A program made the translations under genes and the position numbers. 64,000 nucleotides of DNA from Oscheius dolichura (Eukaryota > Nematoda > Chromadorea > Rhabditida > Rhabditidae), in contig OW051497.1 in NCBI GenBank assembly GCA_932521035.1, positions 2,294,001-2,358,000 on the forward strand. The letters are read 5' to 3'. Positions within the stretch are counted from its first letter, which is position 1. Every line of letters starts with the position of its first letter. The notes beneath the pieces were generated by a model. That model ran no database searches, was not told the origin of the DNA, and was given only the letters and a program-made list of their open reading frames with translations. Positions 19,536 through 30,529 of the stretch are shown one piece after another.

Positions 19536-19761
19536 AGGGACTGTCAGGGACCTTATTTGGTTACGGTAGGTGCGCCATCAAAATTTCACGAATTCATAAT
19601 ATTTTTACAGAATATGTCATCATAGACGTTCAGAAAATGTCAAAAAACGAGAACAAATTCCAAAATTCGTGTTCCGCCAAAGCGCGCCAAAGGAGGAGGA
19701 CGCTAGTTAGTTCAGTCGCTTCAGGACCCGCTACCGAAAAAAAAGGTCCCTGACAGTCCGT
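19536..19761. mobile_element. TTAA-type MITE nested in the foldback element
   Basis: A 226 bp insertion with ~19 bp inverted termini AGGGACTGTCAGGGACCTT and ACGGACTGTCAGGGACCTT. It is flanked by TTAA on both sides (19532-19535 and 19762-19765). The other inverted repeat of the host element shows the uninterrupted site CTTCTTAAAATGTGAAG at about 19131, which proves the insertion and the TTAA duplication. piggyBac-type elements use TTAA; assignment to that superfamily is inference. Confidence 0.88.
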
Positions 19762-19978
19762 TTAAGAAGGGGAATGAAAAATAGACAAGTCCAAAAACAC
19801 GTTTTGCATTGAAACTCATTTTGCATTTTCCTCCTCTAGAACGCGATTTTAGCAAAAAGGAAAGAATATGTCTTGATCGCCAGAAAATTCTCTACAAGAT
19901 GGCATCAAAAAGTTTGAAAAAGTGATGCCAAGCAAGTATCCTTCCCTTGTGAGGGAGAAAATGAGAGGTTGTCAATGA

Positions 19979-20596
19979 AGCAGCACTTTTTTGAACTAGA
20001 AATCTTATCAAAAGCTGCTGTACAAGCCTCCATGCAGAAAACCGTCCGAATCAAAGAATTTACAGTAAAGAAATGAAACTAATTACAGCGAATGTTGTCA
20101 CAACCCTAATCCCAGCGTATGGAGATTGTTGTGAAGAAACAATAATTACAATAGCGTCTTTAGGAGCAAAGGTTTACCTTTTAAAGGAGGAAGGGGCAAT
20201 ATCGTTGGGTATCCTTACAGCTTCCACGGAAGAGGCTAGGATGCAGAGGTATTCTTTGGCCAACAATCTCAAAGTAGGAAAGAGTATCCTCGTCGTTGAA
20301 CTATCCCGGAAGTCAAATGGGTCAAGTTTTGGGGAAGATAGAGGGCTCAGGTACTCATCTACTTTCTGCAAAAATTCTGAAGATTCCCGTTTCTGTGCTC
20401 CCTCTCTCGGTTGAGGGATGCCGGTACACACTGCCCTGGCCCCAGCTGATATCCAGAAAGTCAATAAAAGTTGTACAATTTATCAAACCACTTGGCGGGA
20501 CTGCATATTTATTTAAAAACAATTAAAAGAAGCAATTATAATACATAGCGAAATACAAAGCGGAGAAAATATGCGTTGTCCAAGCAACAAAGAACC
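19979..20596. other. Unresolved region with weak coding signal
   Basis: An uninterrupted plus-strand frame (20073-20414, 113 codons) and a minus-strand frame (20174-20464) overlap. Splice-like joins can be drawn on the plus strand near 20363 and 20405, with AATAAA near 20463, but no model is convincing and no domain is recognised. The right end holds the AATAAA (minus strand, near 20510) of the gene at 20597. Confidence 0.3.
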
Positions 20597-21478
20597 TTAG
20601 TTCTCGTTGGGCTCGTCGTGGTCGACCATGACGTTGTAGATAGGCTCGATGTCCTCAGCCTCCTCAGCCCGAGTCGGGCCATCGTCGTGGAGAGTGCGGT
20701 TGATGCCGGAGACCTCATCCGAAGTTTCACGAAGAAGGTAGATGTTGGCCAGGTTGCCATCATGAGCCTGGCCAACATCAGTCTTTCCAACATCAGTCTT
20801 GCCAGTCACGTCGTCCTTCTTCTCAGCGTTCTCAGAGAAGACGGAGATCAAGTTCTTGACTGAAAAAGGAAATTTTGAAATAAGTGATTGAGAAATAATT
20901 CTTTCAGAGTTATAAAACAGACTTATTAACTATCCCCATACAAAAAAAATTATAAAAAGATACCGTTTCCCTGTGATTGACGTAGCGACTAATAGTATTG
21001 GCGAACAAGCGCACTTGCCAAACGCGCGGCGCTGGTGTCTACACGGGGATATAGCTCAGTGGTAGAGTATTCCGTTCGCATCGGAAGGGTCTGGGGTTCA
21101 ATTCCCCATATCTCCAAATTTCTTTTGCTTTTTTGTTTTCGGCTTAACATGATTTTTATAGGCAGGATAAACGTTATTGTTTATTTCTAAATGGTTTATG
21201 CACATGCATTCGCTGACATTTTTCTGTCAACCGTCTTATCCCGTGTTTTTGAACATTAAAATGGTTGTATGTTACTGCTGCCCCCTCCCCCCACGCTCAA
21301 TGACGACCCCGTCTAGCCCTTCCCCATATAATTTTGTGTATATACTTACCCCTGCCTTCCTCGACGAGGTTGTTAGCCGGGGTGTCGCCACACGAAGCGC
21401 AGACGTTGTCGGCAGAGTCGGTGAGCTCTACATGGTCGTGCTGGTCTCCAGTGGCATCAGTGAACTTATCGGACATGT
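20597..21478 (-). CDS. Small acidic protein, unrecognised
   Basis: Two exons: 21478-21351 (MSDKFTDATGDQHDHVELTD...CASC...) and 20859-20597, joined in phase 1 across a ~490 nt intron, giving ~130 residues that end HDEPNEN. The protein is acidic, lacks a signal peptide, and contains a short internal repeat (GKTDVGKTDVG). Codons are dominated by C-ending forms (AAG, GAC, CTC, ACC), unlike neighbouring hypothetical genes, which suggests high expression. The intron contains a tRNA-Ala gene on the opposite strand. AATAAA on the minus strand lies ~85 nt past the stop. I do not recognise the family. Confidence 0.8.
21045..21116 (+). tRNA. tRNA-Ala(CGC)
   Basis: A 72-nt cloverleaf: acceptor GGGGATA/TATCTCC with one G-U pair, D-arm GCTC...GAGT, anticodon stem TTCCG/CGGAA with loop TTCGCAT (anticodon CGC), T-arm GGGGTTCAATTCCCC and discriminator A. 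Internal A- and B-boxes are standard and a T-rich run follows. It lies antisense in the intron of the gene at 20597-21478. Confidence 0.96.
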
Positions 21479-22910
21479 CTTTCTATAAAACTTTTTATGA
21501 GAAAAGGCAAGAGAACTAAGAGAAGCAAGAGATAACAAGACTTGCAAGATATTCAGATAAGGAAAGTTATTGTAGAAGTGGATTCAAGGAGAGGACAATG
21601 GACCATGTGATCTGCTGTGAGAAAGTGTAGCGCTGGGGAGATAAAAAAAAGGAGATTGAAGTTGGAGAAAAGACAGACTGTTTTCCTCTACGAGACATGG
21701 TTTATATACTCTTCGACGAGAGAGACAGAAGCACAGAGATTTCGGGGCCCGATAAAAGAGGATGTGGATACAAGAGAAGCTCGACCAAAAAATACAGGGC
21801 GGAGCTCGCCCCCAGACTTCTGCAAATCTAAACATTATGCAAATGAATCACATGGCGGGGACAGCGTCGGGGCACTGTCTTCATGTCGAAGACAGACCAC
21901 GTCTGAGACTAGCGGGGACGAAGGAATGAGCCGGAATGCCAGATCCCTTTGAAGAAAGGGAGAGCCTCCCAGCTTTCCAGATTGTTCTGAGGGTGTTTGA
22001 AGGTTGGCAGTCACGAAATCCGAATGATACGCTGGCCTCGTGCCAATGTCTCCCCCCGCTCAAATTTTTTCATCCCCTATTTCAAACCGATGACCCCAGT
22101 TGTTTACCCGATGGTCCGTCCACTGACCACGGCTGGACCTCTGCCAAAACGAGTGATTCATATCTGTTTTGCATAAACGCTCCCGCCGGGGGAGATGAGT
22201 AATTCTGGGAAAACTCTAGACGACAACAAAACAGATCACGAGATTGATAGAATCACGTAGCCGACATTTGTAGACAGTTGCTTGTAGAAACGACGTCGAT
22301 TTATGGCTCGAGGCCATATGCGAGGCGAGATCAGTGCTTATCGGAATGGGAATTGGGGTTGGGAAACAAAGAAGTAGCTTTTGTTTCAGATCACCAACGA
22401 CCAAGTTTTTCTAATTCCACAGCAAGAGACAATTCCTGCTATGAAGAGCTGGATATATGGGCACACTTTTGATAAATTATCCATTTTTAAGGAGCACCGG
22501 TGCAGATGATGGGTCCTATTCCTTTGTGTGCAACATTGTCCCAACCCAATTTGCTTCAACTGATTTTCAAAGAAGTCATTACTCAAAACAGGACTCAATG
22601 AGACGGAGAAAATCTGCGGGTGTTCGAAAAATGCTGTCACGCCCCTACTATATTAATTGATTTCCTGCCAATAAAACTTAAAGCATTTATTAAAGAAAAC
22701 AGAAAGTAATGGTTGCCCTTATCTTCAATTACAACGTTTATAAAATATTATGAGAAACAAAACGAAACAATCAAGTAATACGTCTTACATTCAATGCGTT
22801 GCTAGTTTATCTCGCATTGATGTGGGTAACCGACTTCTCACTGACGGCGTACACCAGTGGCTGAAAATTGCACAACATATTGATAGAAAATAAATGAAGA
22901 GCATACCATT
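21479..22910. other. Intergenic/UTR, nothing recognised
   Basis: Upstream region of the minus-strand gene ending at 20597 and 3' region of the gene 22911-24666, including a spliced-looking 3' UTR segment around 22780-22865. Short ORFs on both strands have no support. Confidence 0.5.
21701..21708 (-). promoter_or_regulatory. Possible TATA box for the gene at 20597-21478
   Basis: Minus-strand TATATAAA, about 220 nt upstream of the start codon; this would need a fairly long 5' leader. Confidence 0.3.
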
Positions 22911-24666
22911 TCAAGCCGTGTTCCGCTTTTTTAGGGCATTTCTGAGTTTTCGATGCACGGCCAACATAGCGGTCTTTCGCTCGTCGTCTTCCTTGCTTTG
23001 TTCTTCCACAAAATCGCGAACATCTTCCTGCGCAAGAAGTTGAACTTCGTCGGCACGGCCAGGAGCTTTGGTGACGCTTGTGGCAACAAACGGAAGAGAA
23101 TCATCATAAATTCTGTTTACAGTCATTACCACCTGAAAATTGTCTTATCACATCTTTTCTTGAGATAAAAGGGTGGAGGTGCTCAATATGATATTTAAAG
23201 AGTATTAAAACGACGCTGGATATAACGCTACATTAAGAATTTTGTGTATACACGAAATCTTTGACCGATAAGGTGTCAACCAGAGTCGGTCAACATTTAA
23301 TCAATTGGGGCTCGCTCTTGTTTTTATTAAAAATAACGCGTTGTAGACTGAATGCCAAAATTTTTTAAATAATGTCTAAAATTTGAAAAAAAATGAGTAA
23401 TACTAACCGCCTTCAAATGAGGAAACGCTTCGGCGATATTTGGCACATGGACATTCTTCGAGTGAATATATACTCTGGATCCTTGTGCGTCGAAGCATTG
23501 AGCCGTTCCCCAGTGAATCTGGTTCGTGATCAATTTGCCGTGAAGCATTCCGGTCAAGCTCTTATCAACTTTGGGCAACGGCATTTTAAGGAAAATTCTG
23601 CTGTCAAATAAGCTGGGAATTCTGTGAGCCTCCGGCTTGACTTTTATGATATAGTCTGGAATAATTTCTTAGAATATTCAATGTGCCCATATATCCCACC
23701 TAATGGATCAGTCTCGTGTACCTTTCTAGCTACTTCGACGGAAAAGATAGTATGATGTTTTTTGAAGAAATTGAGGATTTCGATAACGTCAGGCTTTCTC
23801 ATCCAAAATAATTCATCAGATCTGACACCCATTTCGGCGTTTGAGGGATCTCCCGCGTAAGGCAGACCCAGCAGACTAAAACGAAAAAAATATAGTAGGT
23901 AAAAGAACTTACGGTCGTCTAAGGGAATGGAGCATAGTTCCATTGGGGAACGGAAAAGTAATACAAACTACGGAAGGAAAATAACGCCTGGAAAGGAAGA
24001 AATTATCTATTGCACTAGCTTTTAACCTTGTTCCGAAGGAGGTATTTTCAACCATGTTATACTTATAGATAGTGAAGAAATGGCTACGCATTCTCATAAA
24101 GTATTCAAATTCTTCAAAGCTCATCTCCTTAAAAAATTATTCGTAAGTTATTTTTAAAAATAAATAAATAAATAATAGTAGCAAATAAAGGTAACTTACC
24201 GGCTTTCCAGTCCTTGCATAATAGTGATTCAGACAAGTGTGCAGGGATTTGAGGGAGGCGCTGCCTTCGCAGAGAAGAGTGGACAGACACTCAAATGGAG
24301 TCGTTTATTTTATAGAAACTAAAAGAACTTACGGTGAGGGTGTCTAACTCATTATCCATCTCTTCTTCCGTAAATGGTGGGATATCATTTTCATGTAGCC
24401 AGCGCTCATAAATAGTTCTATGTTCCCTAAAAATTATTATTACCGTGAGTAACTTCACTTCTGTTTTACCTGTCAGCGAACATGATTGATACAGGCATGA
24501 GACGTTTACGATATTGGGAATAAAAACTGAAATGGATAAATTTAACTTGGAGAAAACAGAATACTTACATTCTCTCCTGTCCCTGTGGTCCTGGCAGTTC
24601 CGGCAGCGGCTGCAGCTCGTACTCATCGTCAGAGTTTTCATTTTCATATCCCATTTCGTTCTGCAT
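22911..24666 (-). CDS. Unrecognised multi-exon protein, ~430 aa
   Basis: Start at 24666 (MQNEMGYENENSDDEYELQP), shortly after an acceptor at 24680. At least nine exons join in phase through short introns: the acidic Pro-rich start, YRKRLMPVSIMFADR, EHRTIYERWLHENDIPPFTE, CLSTLLCEGSASLKSLHTCL, MSFEEFEYFMRMRSHFFTIY, a hydrophobic segment (SVVCITFPFPNGTML), SDELFWMRKPDVIEILNFFK, KPEAHRIPSLFDSRIFLKMP, and a charged C-terminal helix ending KKRNTA at 22911. Two segments share a helix pattern ending in an aromatic/strand element (EFEYFMRMRSHFFTIY and EILNFFKKHHTIFSVE), suggesting repeated small helical domains, loosely like the LOTUS/Egalitarian winged-helix type; that is a guess. Soluble, no signal peptide. 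Confidence 0.75.
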
Positions 24667-25603
24667 TTTTTCTGATCACTGAAATTGAACAATTTAAGGA
24701 AATAAATAGTAATTACACAGCTCGCCGCCTTGGACAGTTTAAAGGTCTGCATGTCTGCACGCCCCAATACTAACTTTGTTATTATACATTTTTATGTATT
24801 TTTGATGGTTTATTTAGCTTTACCGACCCCGAATTACTGTAGAGCAAAGGAGAAAAGAGTCAAATGCCCTAAAATAGAATAACGAGCTGATTTTGTTCAA
24901 AAAATCCACTTTTAAACTTCAGAAAAAGTTTTCTGGGGAGTATCTCATAATTCTTGGTATCAAAATGTTCCTCTCTTTGAGCTCAGTCGTTTGTAATAAA
25001 AATTAGACCGATCCTATGTCAGGATTCTCAGAAAAATATGTGTAAAAAAGAAAGAACACTAAAAATAATGAATCATAGTGTTTCACATAATTAAGGGTAT
25101 CCATTAGGTCGCAAGCAACGTATTCGACTTCTTGAAAATAACTGAATGATAAAATGAAATAAACAGCAAATCTTTCCTTCATTTTCACCAGCTCATTTTC
25201 CTACGTTGCCAGAATCTAAGGAAAATACAAGAAAAATATTATTGTTTAGATTAAATTCGGTGATAATATGCTCACCAATCCAGTAATTTTTGAGGCTGCT
25301 AGTTATTCGATATTCAGAGATTAATTTAGAAATGTTAAGAGGAACAGTAAGGAGTCAATCCACGATTAGTAAAGAATGTTCTGCTATACTACATTTTTTT
25401 TCGGAGAAACTACATTAATCAACGAGTAAATGATTTTTGGTTAGGGGTTGTATTACAATTGTTCGGAGAGAAAAAACATTCGTACTTATTTTATGCCACA
25501 GGGAATAATGTCCGGGGTTAACCGTAAAAGTGAGAGAGGAAAAACGTCATGGGTATTTGAACAAAACAAAGGCAAGCGGGTAAATTATTGGCTGAAAGCG
25601 TGG
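24667..25603. other. Intergenic, nothing recognised
   Basis: AT-rich spacer between two minus-strand genes. A 61-codon minus frame at 25003-25188 lacks splice or domain support. Confidence 0.5.
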
Positions 25604-28454
25604 TTAAACGTGGAAGCCCATCTCGATGAGCTTGTTGGGAGCCGGGTATTCGTTGCTGAAGTCGATGCCTTTCTCCTTCAGAAAGGTTTCCACTTTCTCC
25701 TTGTAGACTCGAAGCAACTGGAAATTATAAATAATAAATAAGTATGTAACCGCCCACCGATGGCTGCTTACAATTGATCTGCTTCTGTGAGACTGGAAAG
25801 ATGTGTTTATTCTTGTCTCCGGGGAAGGAGAAATTGACCAGGAAGTATCGAGACATCTTCTTCCTTACATGCGATACAGTGTCATAGACAAGTTCAATAG
25901 TTTCTCCCTAAATTGGCATGTGTTTAATAAAAGAAGTACATTAAAACATACTTTGAACCCTCTTCTCCAGGGATCCAGTGTATCAATGATCTGATTCCGT
26001 ATTATTTCTTGCTTCTTTCTTTCGGCTTCAATTTGTTCCGGCGTCTAAAGTACATTTTTAACAAAAGCATGAGCTTCATATATTTTCTATTAATACAAAA
26101 TGTTAAAAAAAAAGCTCACTTTCTCCTCAACTTCGTCATCATCGTCCATCTCCAGCAGGTCATTAGGTGGCCTGGCAGCTTCCTCTTCCTGAAAGCTCAA
26201 ATAAAATAAGTCTGAGATCTATTCAAACCGCCAATCGCTTCTTTCTCGCTTCGTGCTTTATGGCTGAAATTTCCAAACTCCTCATCAAATATGACCTCAG
26301 CTTTTCTTGCCTCGTGTTCCCTTTGTATAGAACGAGAGGAGCAGTAAGAGGGGGAGTAACGGACGACAATACAGGAGGAGGCGGAGGAGGAGGGAGCAGA
26401 TCATCTTCAGCGACTGGTGGTAGAGTAGGAAATGGAGGAGGAGGCGAAAGATGCAAGGCTAGATCCATTGGAGTTCCAGATGAAGTAATTCCGTGGGGAG
26501 AGGCGGCCCGAGAAGGAGTACGCTGTCGGGACAAAGGAGTGTGCTGGCGAGAAGATCCAGAATTCGAGGGACCAGGTCTCGTCGCCTCCTGTACAAACCG
26601 CTCCCAATTCGGATCGAATTCGGGGTTGCGCTTTGTTTTATTCGAGTGTGGATTCTAAATATAAAGGGAAACATATAATTTCATGTAATCTTACCGGAAG
26701 CTTCACGATAATACGCTGCTTTTTTGGTGCAGGAGAACGGGCAGCCGGTTGAGCTCTTTTCTCGACCTCCTTTCGGTCACGCTTCTCCGCGTCTTTCTTA
26801 GCTCTCTTCTCTGCTTCATTCTTGGTGTTATCTTCAGCCTCAACTGAAACTTAAAGCATAACTAAGCTTTAAAAAAATAAAAACTGTTTTTAAAAGACTT
26901 ACCCTCTCTTTCTCTTCCCTCGAAAGTTGCAGGAGACTGAGTTCTTCCGCACGGACTGCTCTTTAATGGTGCCAGCCTCTGGAAATCTTTTTGCAATCAG
27001 GATGCAAAAAAAAATTAAACAATGACCCCCTTTATCTCTTTCTCCACTATGCCCACGACGGAATAGTTACGAAAGAAAAAGGAATAAAATAGACGCTCGG
27101 TTACTGAAGATATTGCTGTGGCATATGCGCGCATGATTAAACTGTCGCTGGCGGTCAGCGTTTTACACAATGCCACGGAATAGGCTTGTACGCTCATTGC
27201 TGAATCAACATTTGCCGTACAATGGCGGATATTCAAAAAAATCATCGCCAGGAAGGAATACTTGGAAGAGAGAAAGCTACAATTTCTAATTTTACTACTT
27301 ACCTCAAAAGCTTCAGATTTTTTAATTCGAATCTTGAGTTCACCATCTGGCCCCTGCTGCAGCTGGCCCTCTGATTCCTGTTCATTCTCGGGCTCGTCCT
27401 TAACATCCTCAAAAAGGGAATTGGGGTCCACTCCCTGAATAATAAATGTAAAAAAGAAAATAGTATGTCGAAAAATAATACGTAAACAGCACACAGGAGC
27501 ACTGCCGCCGGTGACTGCTCCCATGGCTTACCTCATACATTCTCCTCATCTCCTCGAAGTCCTGAAAATCGGCATTCGATTCACCGTTTTAAGGGCAATA
27601 CGTTTACGGCATTGTTCCATTTAATAAAAATGCTAATAAGAAGAATAAAACTTACAGCGGGCTCCCTGGAATTGCTTCTCGATTTGTTGTGCTTCTTATG
27701 CTTCCTCTTCTCAGCCTTTTTGCGACCACGGTTGTCATCTTCTAGCTCCATATCGACGCGATAATTTGGACGAGCGGCAGACTTAGCTTTTCTAAATTGT
27801 ATAACATTAGATTTTGTCCGTAGAAACTGAACTGACCGAACAGGAGGCAGGTACCTCTCCGGAGAGTACACGTCTCTTCGAGCTGTTGCTGGAGACCTCG
27901 CCTTGTTTCGTGCAGGTGATGGAGATCGCGATCGTCTGTCAGAAGGCACGGGCGACGGGGTACGCACTCGACTTTTGCTGAAATTCTAATGTCACCAAAA
28001 GCTAACAAGGAAATATAAAAATAGACAAAGCCACATACCTCTTGGGTTTCTTCTTCTTTTCTTTTCCCTTTTTAACGGACTTCCAATAATTCTCCACCAG
28101 GACATTACAGGCCTAAATTAGACAAATATTAATTCATGGCTGTGTAAAACCTTACCATATTCTGTGCAGGCACCCAGGAGTCGTCGCTTGGTGGATATCC
28201 CAGCCAATGGACAAAGTATTCATAAGTTTTGCCGACTTTTTTGTGGTTCAGAATCAGTTCTACCTGAAAAATGACAAAAAATGTACTCGAATTCACAAAG
28301 AGCATACCTCGTACTCCTGAGGCTCGTCGTCATCGGCTTCTTCTTCTTCTTGTTCCTCTTGTTCTTGCGGCTGAGTTTCCTCCTCCTCGTCGTCCGAAAT
28401 ATCCCTGATGAAGTGTTTTTTCTTCATCTTCTTTCCTTCTTCTTTAACTCTCAT
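25604..28454 (-). CDS. HP1-type chromodomain protein
   Basis: A nuclear chromatin reader. The exon after acceptor AG at 28499 has its first ATG at 28454. A basic/acidic start with a long Glu run leads into a chromodomain split over two exons: EYEVELILNHKKVGKTYEYF, VHWLGYPPSDDSWVP and ACNVLVENYWKS. The aromatic-cage positions appear as Y (EYEVE), W (VHWLGY) and W/E-like (DDSWVP), so methyl-lysine binding is likely. The long remainder is disordered: SRSPSPARNKARSP-type repeats, KKAEKRKHKKHNKSR, an acidic block, a lysine-rich helix and a proline run (PPPPPPP). A folded C-terminal module follows (IIDTLDPWRRGFKGETIELV, MSRYFLVNFSFPGDKNK, YKEKVETFLKEKGIDF) and ends MGFHV at 25604. It resembles nematode CEC-type chromodomain proteins. 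The C-terminal module is not recognised. Confidence 0.82.
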
Positions 28455-28499
28455 ATATGTTGTCTGACGCTGTTTGACCACCTTCTTACGCTTTGTTCT

Positions 28500-29465
28500 G
28501 AAAAAAATTATATAAGGCCACCACTCGATAATAATAAAGAAAACGCTTCTGCCAAGAGGAGAAAAGAAAAATGGGATAAGCTGGTGTTTTGTCTAGGGAA
28601 AAAACAACAATCGAAAATAATAGGGCATGGACAAGAAAGAGAACGCTTACGTTCCCTCGGTTTTCGGTTATCGCTTGTGTGGTAAACATGCTTTCAGCGA
28701 AAAGCGAGTTTGCACTGTAGAAATTTGCATACGCGTAGTTATGAAATACTAGAAATTTAAAGCGAATATATATTGTAAGAACGCGTTCAGAGAAACTGAT
28801 CCCAACTGTTGACCCTGGCATTATTGATCGCCATAGCGATAGCATTTCGTGAAGGCGCGAGGTTAAAGACGCTGGATTTAAATAAAATGTTGTTTTTTAT
28901 ATTTATTTAAATTTTAATTTAAAAAAAAATACAATCTTCCAAAAGAAATGAATTATCCGCCCCTCTTAGGGAAATAGGAACAAATTCCCCCCAAAAAACG
29001 AGAGTCGCCTAAATATTTTAAGGAAACGAACGCCCGCCAAGGACATTTTTTATGTTCCTGCAATGGAGGAGTTTCTTGAAACAAAAAACTGATCTAGGCC
29101 TGGGCAATGAGGAACATAAACGAATGATACACGTAGACATTAAAAATCCTTTGAAGGGATGCGCGAACGGGTTTGCATATAGTCTTTTTTCCAACGAATA
29201 GGGATACAGTAATCAAGGGTTTCCTTGAAAATCAGGCAAAATTTGTGATTTTGTTCTCCGATCTCCAAATGGTCCGGAACGGAAGCAAATTACTGTAGCC
29301 CTATCCGTTGGAAAAGAACTATAGCTAAAAATAAAATAAAGAGGGGGTGTTAATACGCCTTAGTTGCATAATATCCAGCGAAATAATTGATACCGATATT
29401 TAATCAGGATAAAAGACAATATTTTAACAATTAAAAAAACCGAGATCAACGGATGAAGGAAGGAA
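28500..29465. other. Intergenic, contains a small MITE
   Basis: Spacer between chromodomain gene and RPB7. A minus frame at 28486-28845 overlaps the promoter side of the chromodomain gene and includes an alternative first exon (MFTTQAITENRGN, donor GTAAGC near 28650) that does not join in phase. Confidence 0.45.
29182..29319. mobile_element. 138-bp MITE with TA target duplication
   Basis: Inverted termini of about 33 bp (GTTCTTTTCCAACGGATAGG-type; left GTCTTTTTTCCAACGAATAG) with a few mismatches, flanked by TA (29180-29181 and 29320-29321). TA duplication suggests a Tc1/mariner-derived element. Confidence 0.75.
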
Positions 29466-30171
29466 TTATTCAGGAGCACAGAGACCGAGGAAGTCGTCCA
29501 TCAATGTTCCGATAGCGAAGATATCGCTGGCGTCGACACGAGTTCCAATTAATTTTACCTGAAAAGAAATATGTCTAATGCTATTAAGGAATCTGTTTTT
29601 CAAACAAAAAGAAAATAGTGAAAACGTACACGAATTTCATCATCCGGTTTAATGACAACAGTCTCATCATTAGTTTTGTAGCACGGAGGATTTGAATTGG
29701 GATCGAATTCCATGTCGGGTGGGATACAATGGCGGGAGATGAAGCAAGACAGCGGACCGACATCACAGAAAATGCCTACTTTATTCACCTGGACAAGATA
29801 TCTTTAAATTATATGAGTTTTATAAGATTACCTGGTTAACAATAGCGTCTACGACCTGCCCTTTAAACGGGCGGAAAACAATTGCCTTGTATTTCACTGG
29901 GTAGACGACGAATCCACGTCCCGGCTGGATAATTCCGTGACCGATGGTGTCCAACGTTGTCACGGCAATAACGAATCCGTATTTACCCGTGCAGGTTCCT
30001 TCCACCTGAATTATAAAAACAGAATGAATAAAAAGAATTGAAAATAAAGAAAAATGAAATTAGGGAACTCACTTCATTGAACAACTTGGCTTTGATGGTT
30101 TCATTCAGATGCGGGCCGAAATATTTCGGGTGGAGACTGACTTCGTGCTCCAAGGTCAAGTGAAAGAACAT
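29466..30171 (-). CDS. rpb-7: RNA polymerase II subunit RPB7
   Basis: Stalk subunit of RNA polymerase II; pairs with RPB4 and binds nascent RNA. Four exons starting at 30171 encode ~174 residues, the usual family length (about 172). The N-terminal RNP-like domain is [20 protein letters not shown] and the C-terminal S1/OB domain includes [53 protein letters not shown] and [20 protein letters not shown]. The end LGLCAPE replaces the usual LGLV end. Introns are 50-85 nt. No oddities. Identification is firm from the continuous family-wide motifs. Confidence 0.97.
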
Positions 30172-30529
30172 CTAAAACTTTTTAGCAATTAATGTCATTC
30201 AAAAAACTAATAAATAGGGGAAAATAGACGCGATAAGCGAAATTGTTGGAATAGCAATTTGAAAGCTTGCTTGCGCGGATAAGAACACGCAAGTCTCACT
30301 CCGCTGGCGCAAACTAGGTCTCACGAGGGGTAAATGTTATTCCATTTACCTTATTTTAACAAGTTTCACGACAAATAACAGAATACTGGAAGATTTTTGA
30401 AGCTAGAACTAATTCGAGTGAATTATCCGAGCAAAAGCGATAAATTGGTGAACCGGAAGTGAAAAAAAAACAACAGATAGCTATAAATTTTAATAAATAA
30501 GTTTATTAGTATATGACAGAACATATAAT

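Larger units (their letters stand above)
18946..19949. mobile_element. ORF-less foldback transposon, same group as 3113-5449
   Basis: Long inverted repeats (about 18946-19260 against 19407-19535 plus 19762-19949) enclose ~145 bp without coding potential. Termini CAAGGGAAGG are identical to those of the autonomous element, and the target duplication is also 3 bp (TGA, 18943-18945 and 19950-19952). Beyond the first 10 bp the repeats differ from the autonomous element except for the tRNA-like block (AAAATGTGAAGCGGTGGC[T/C]GAGTGG and the following CACTCGCCCAC), which is strongly alike. The right repeat is interrupted by a 226 bp MITE. Probably a non-autonomous element mobilised by a related transposase. 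Confidence 0.9.
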
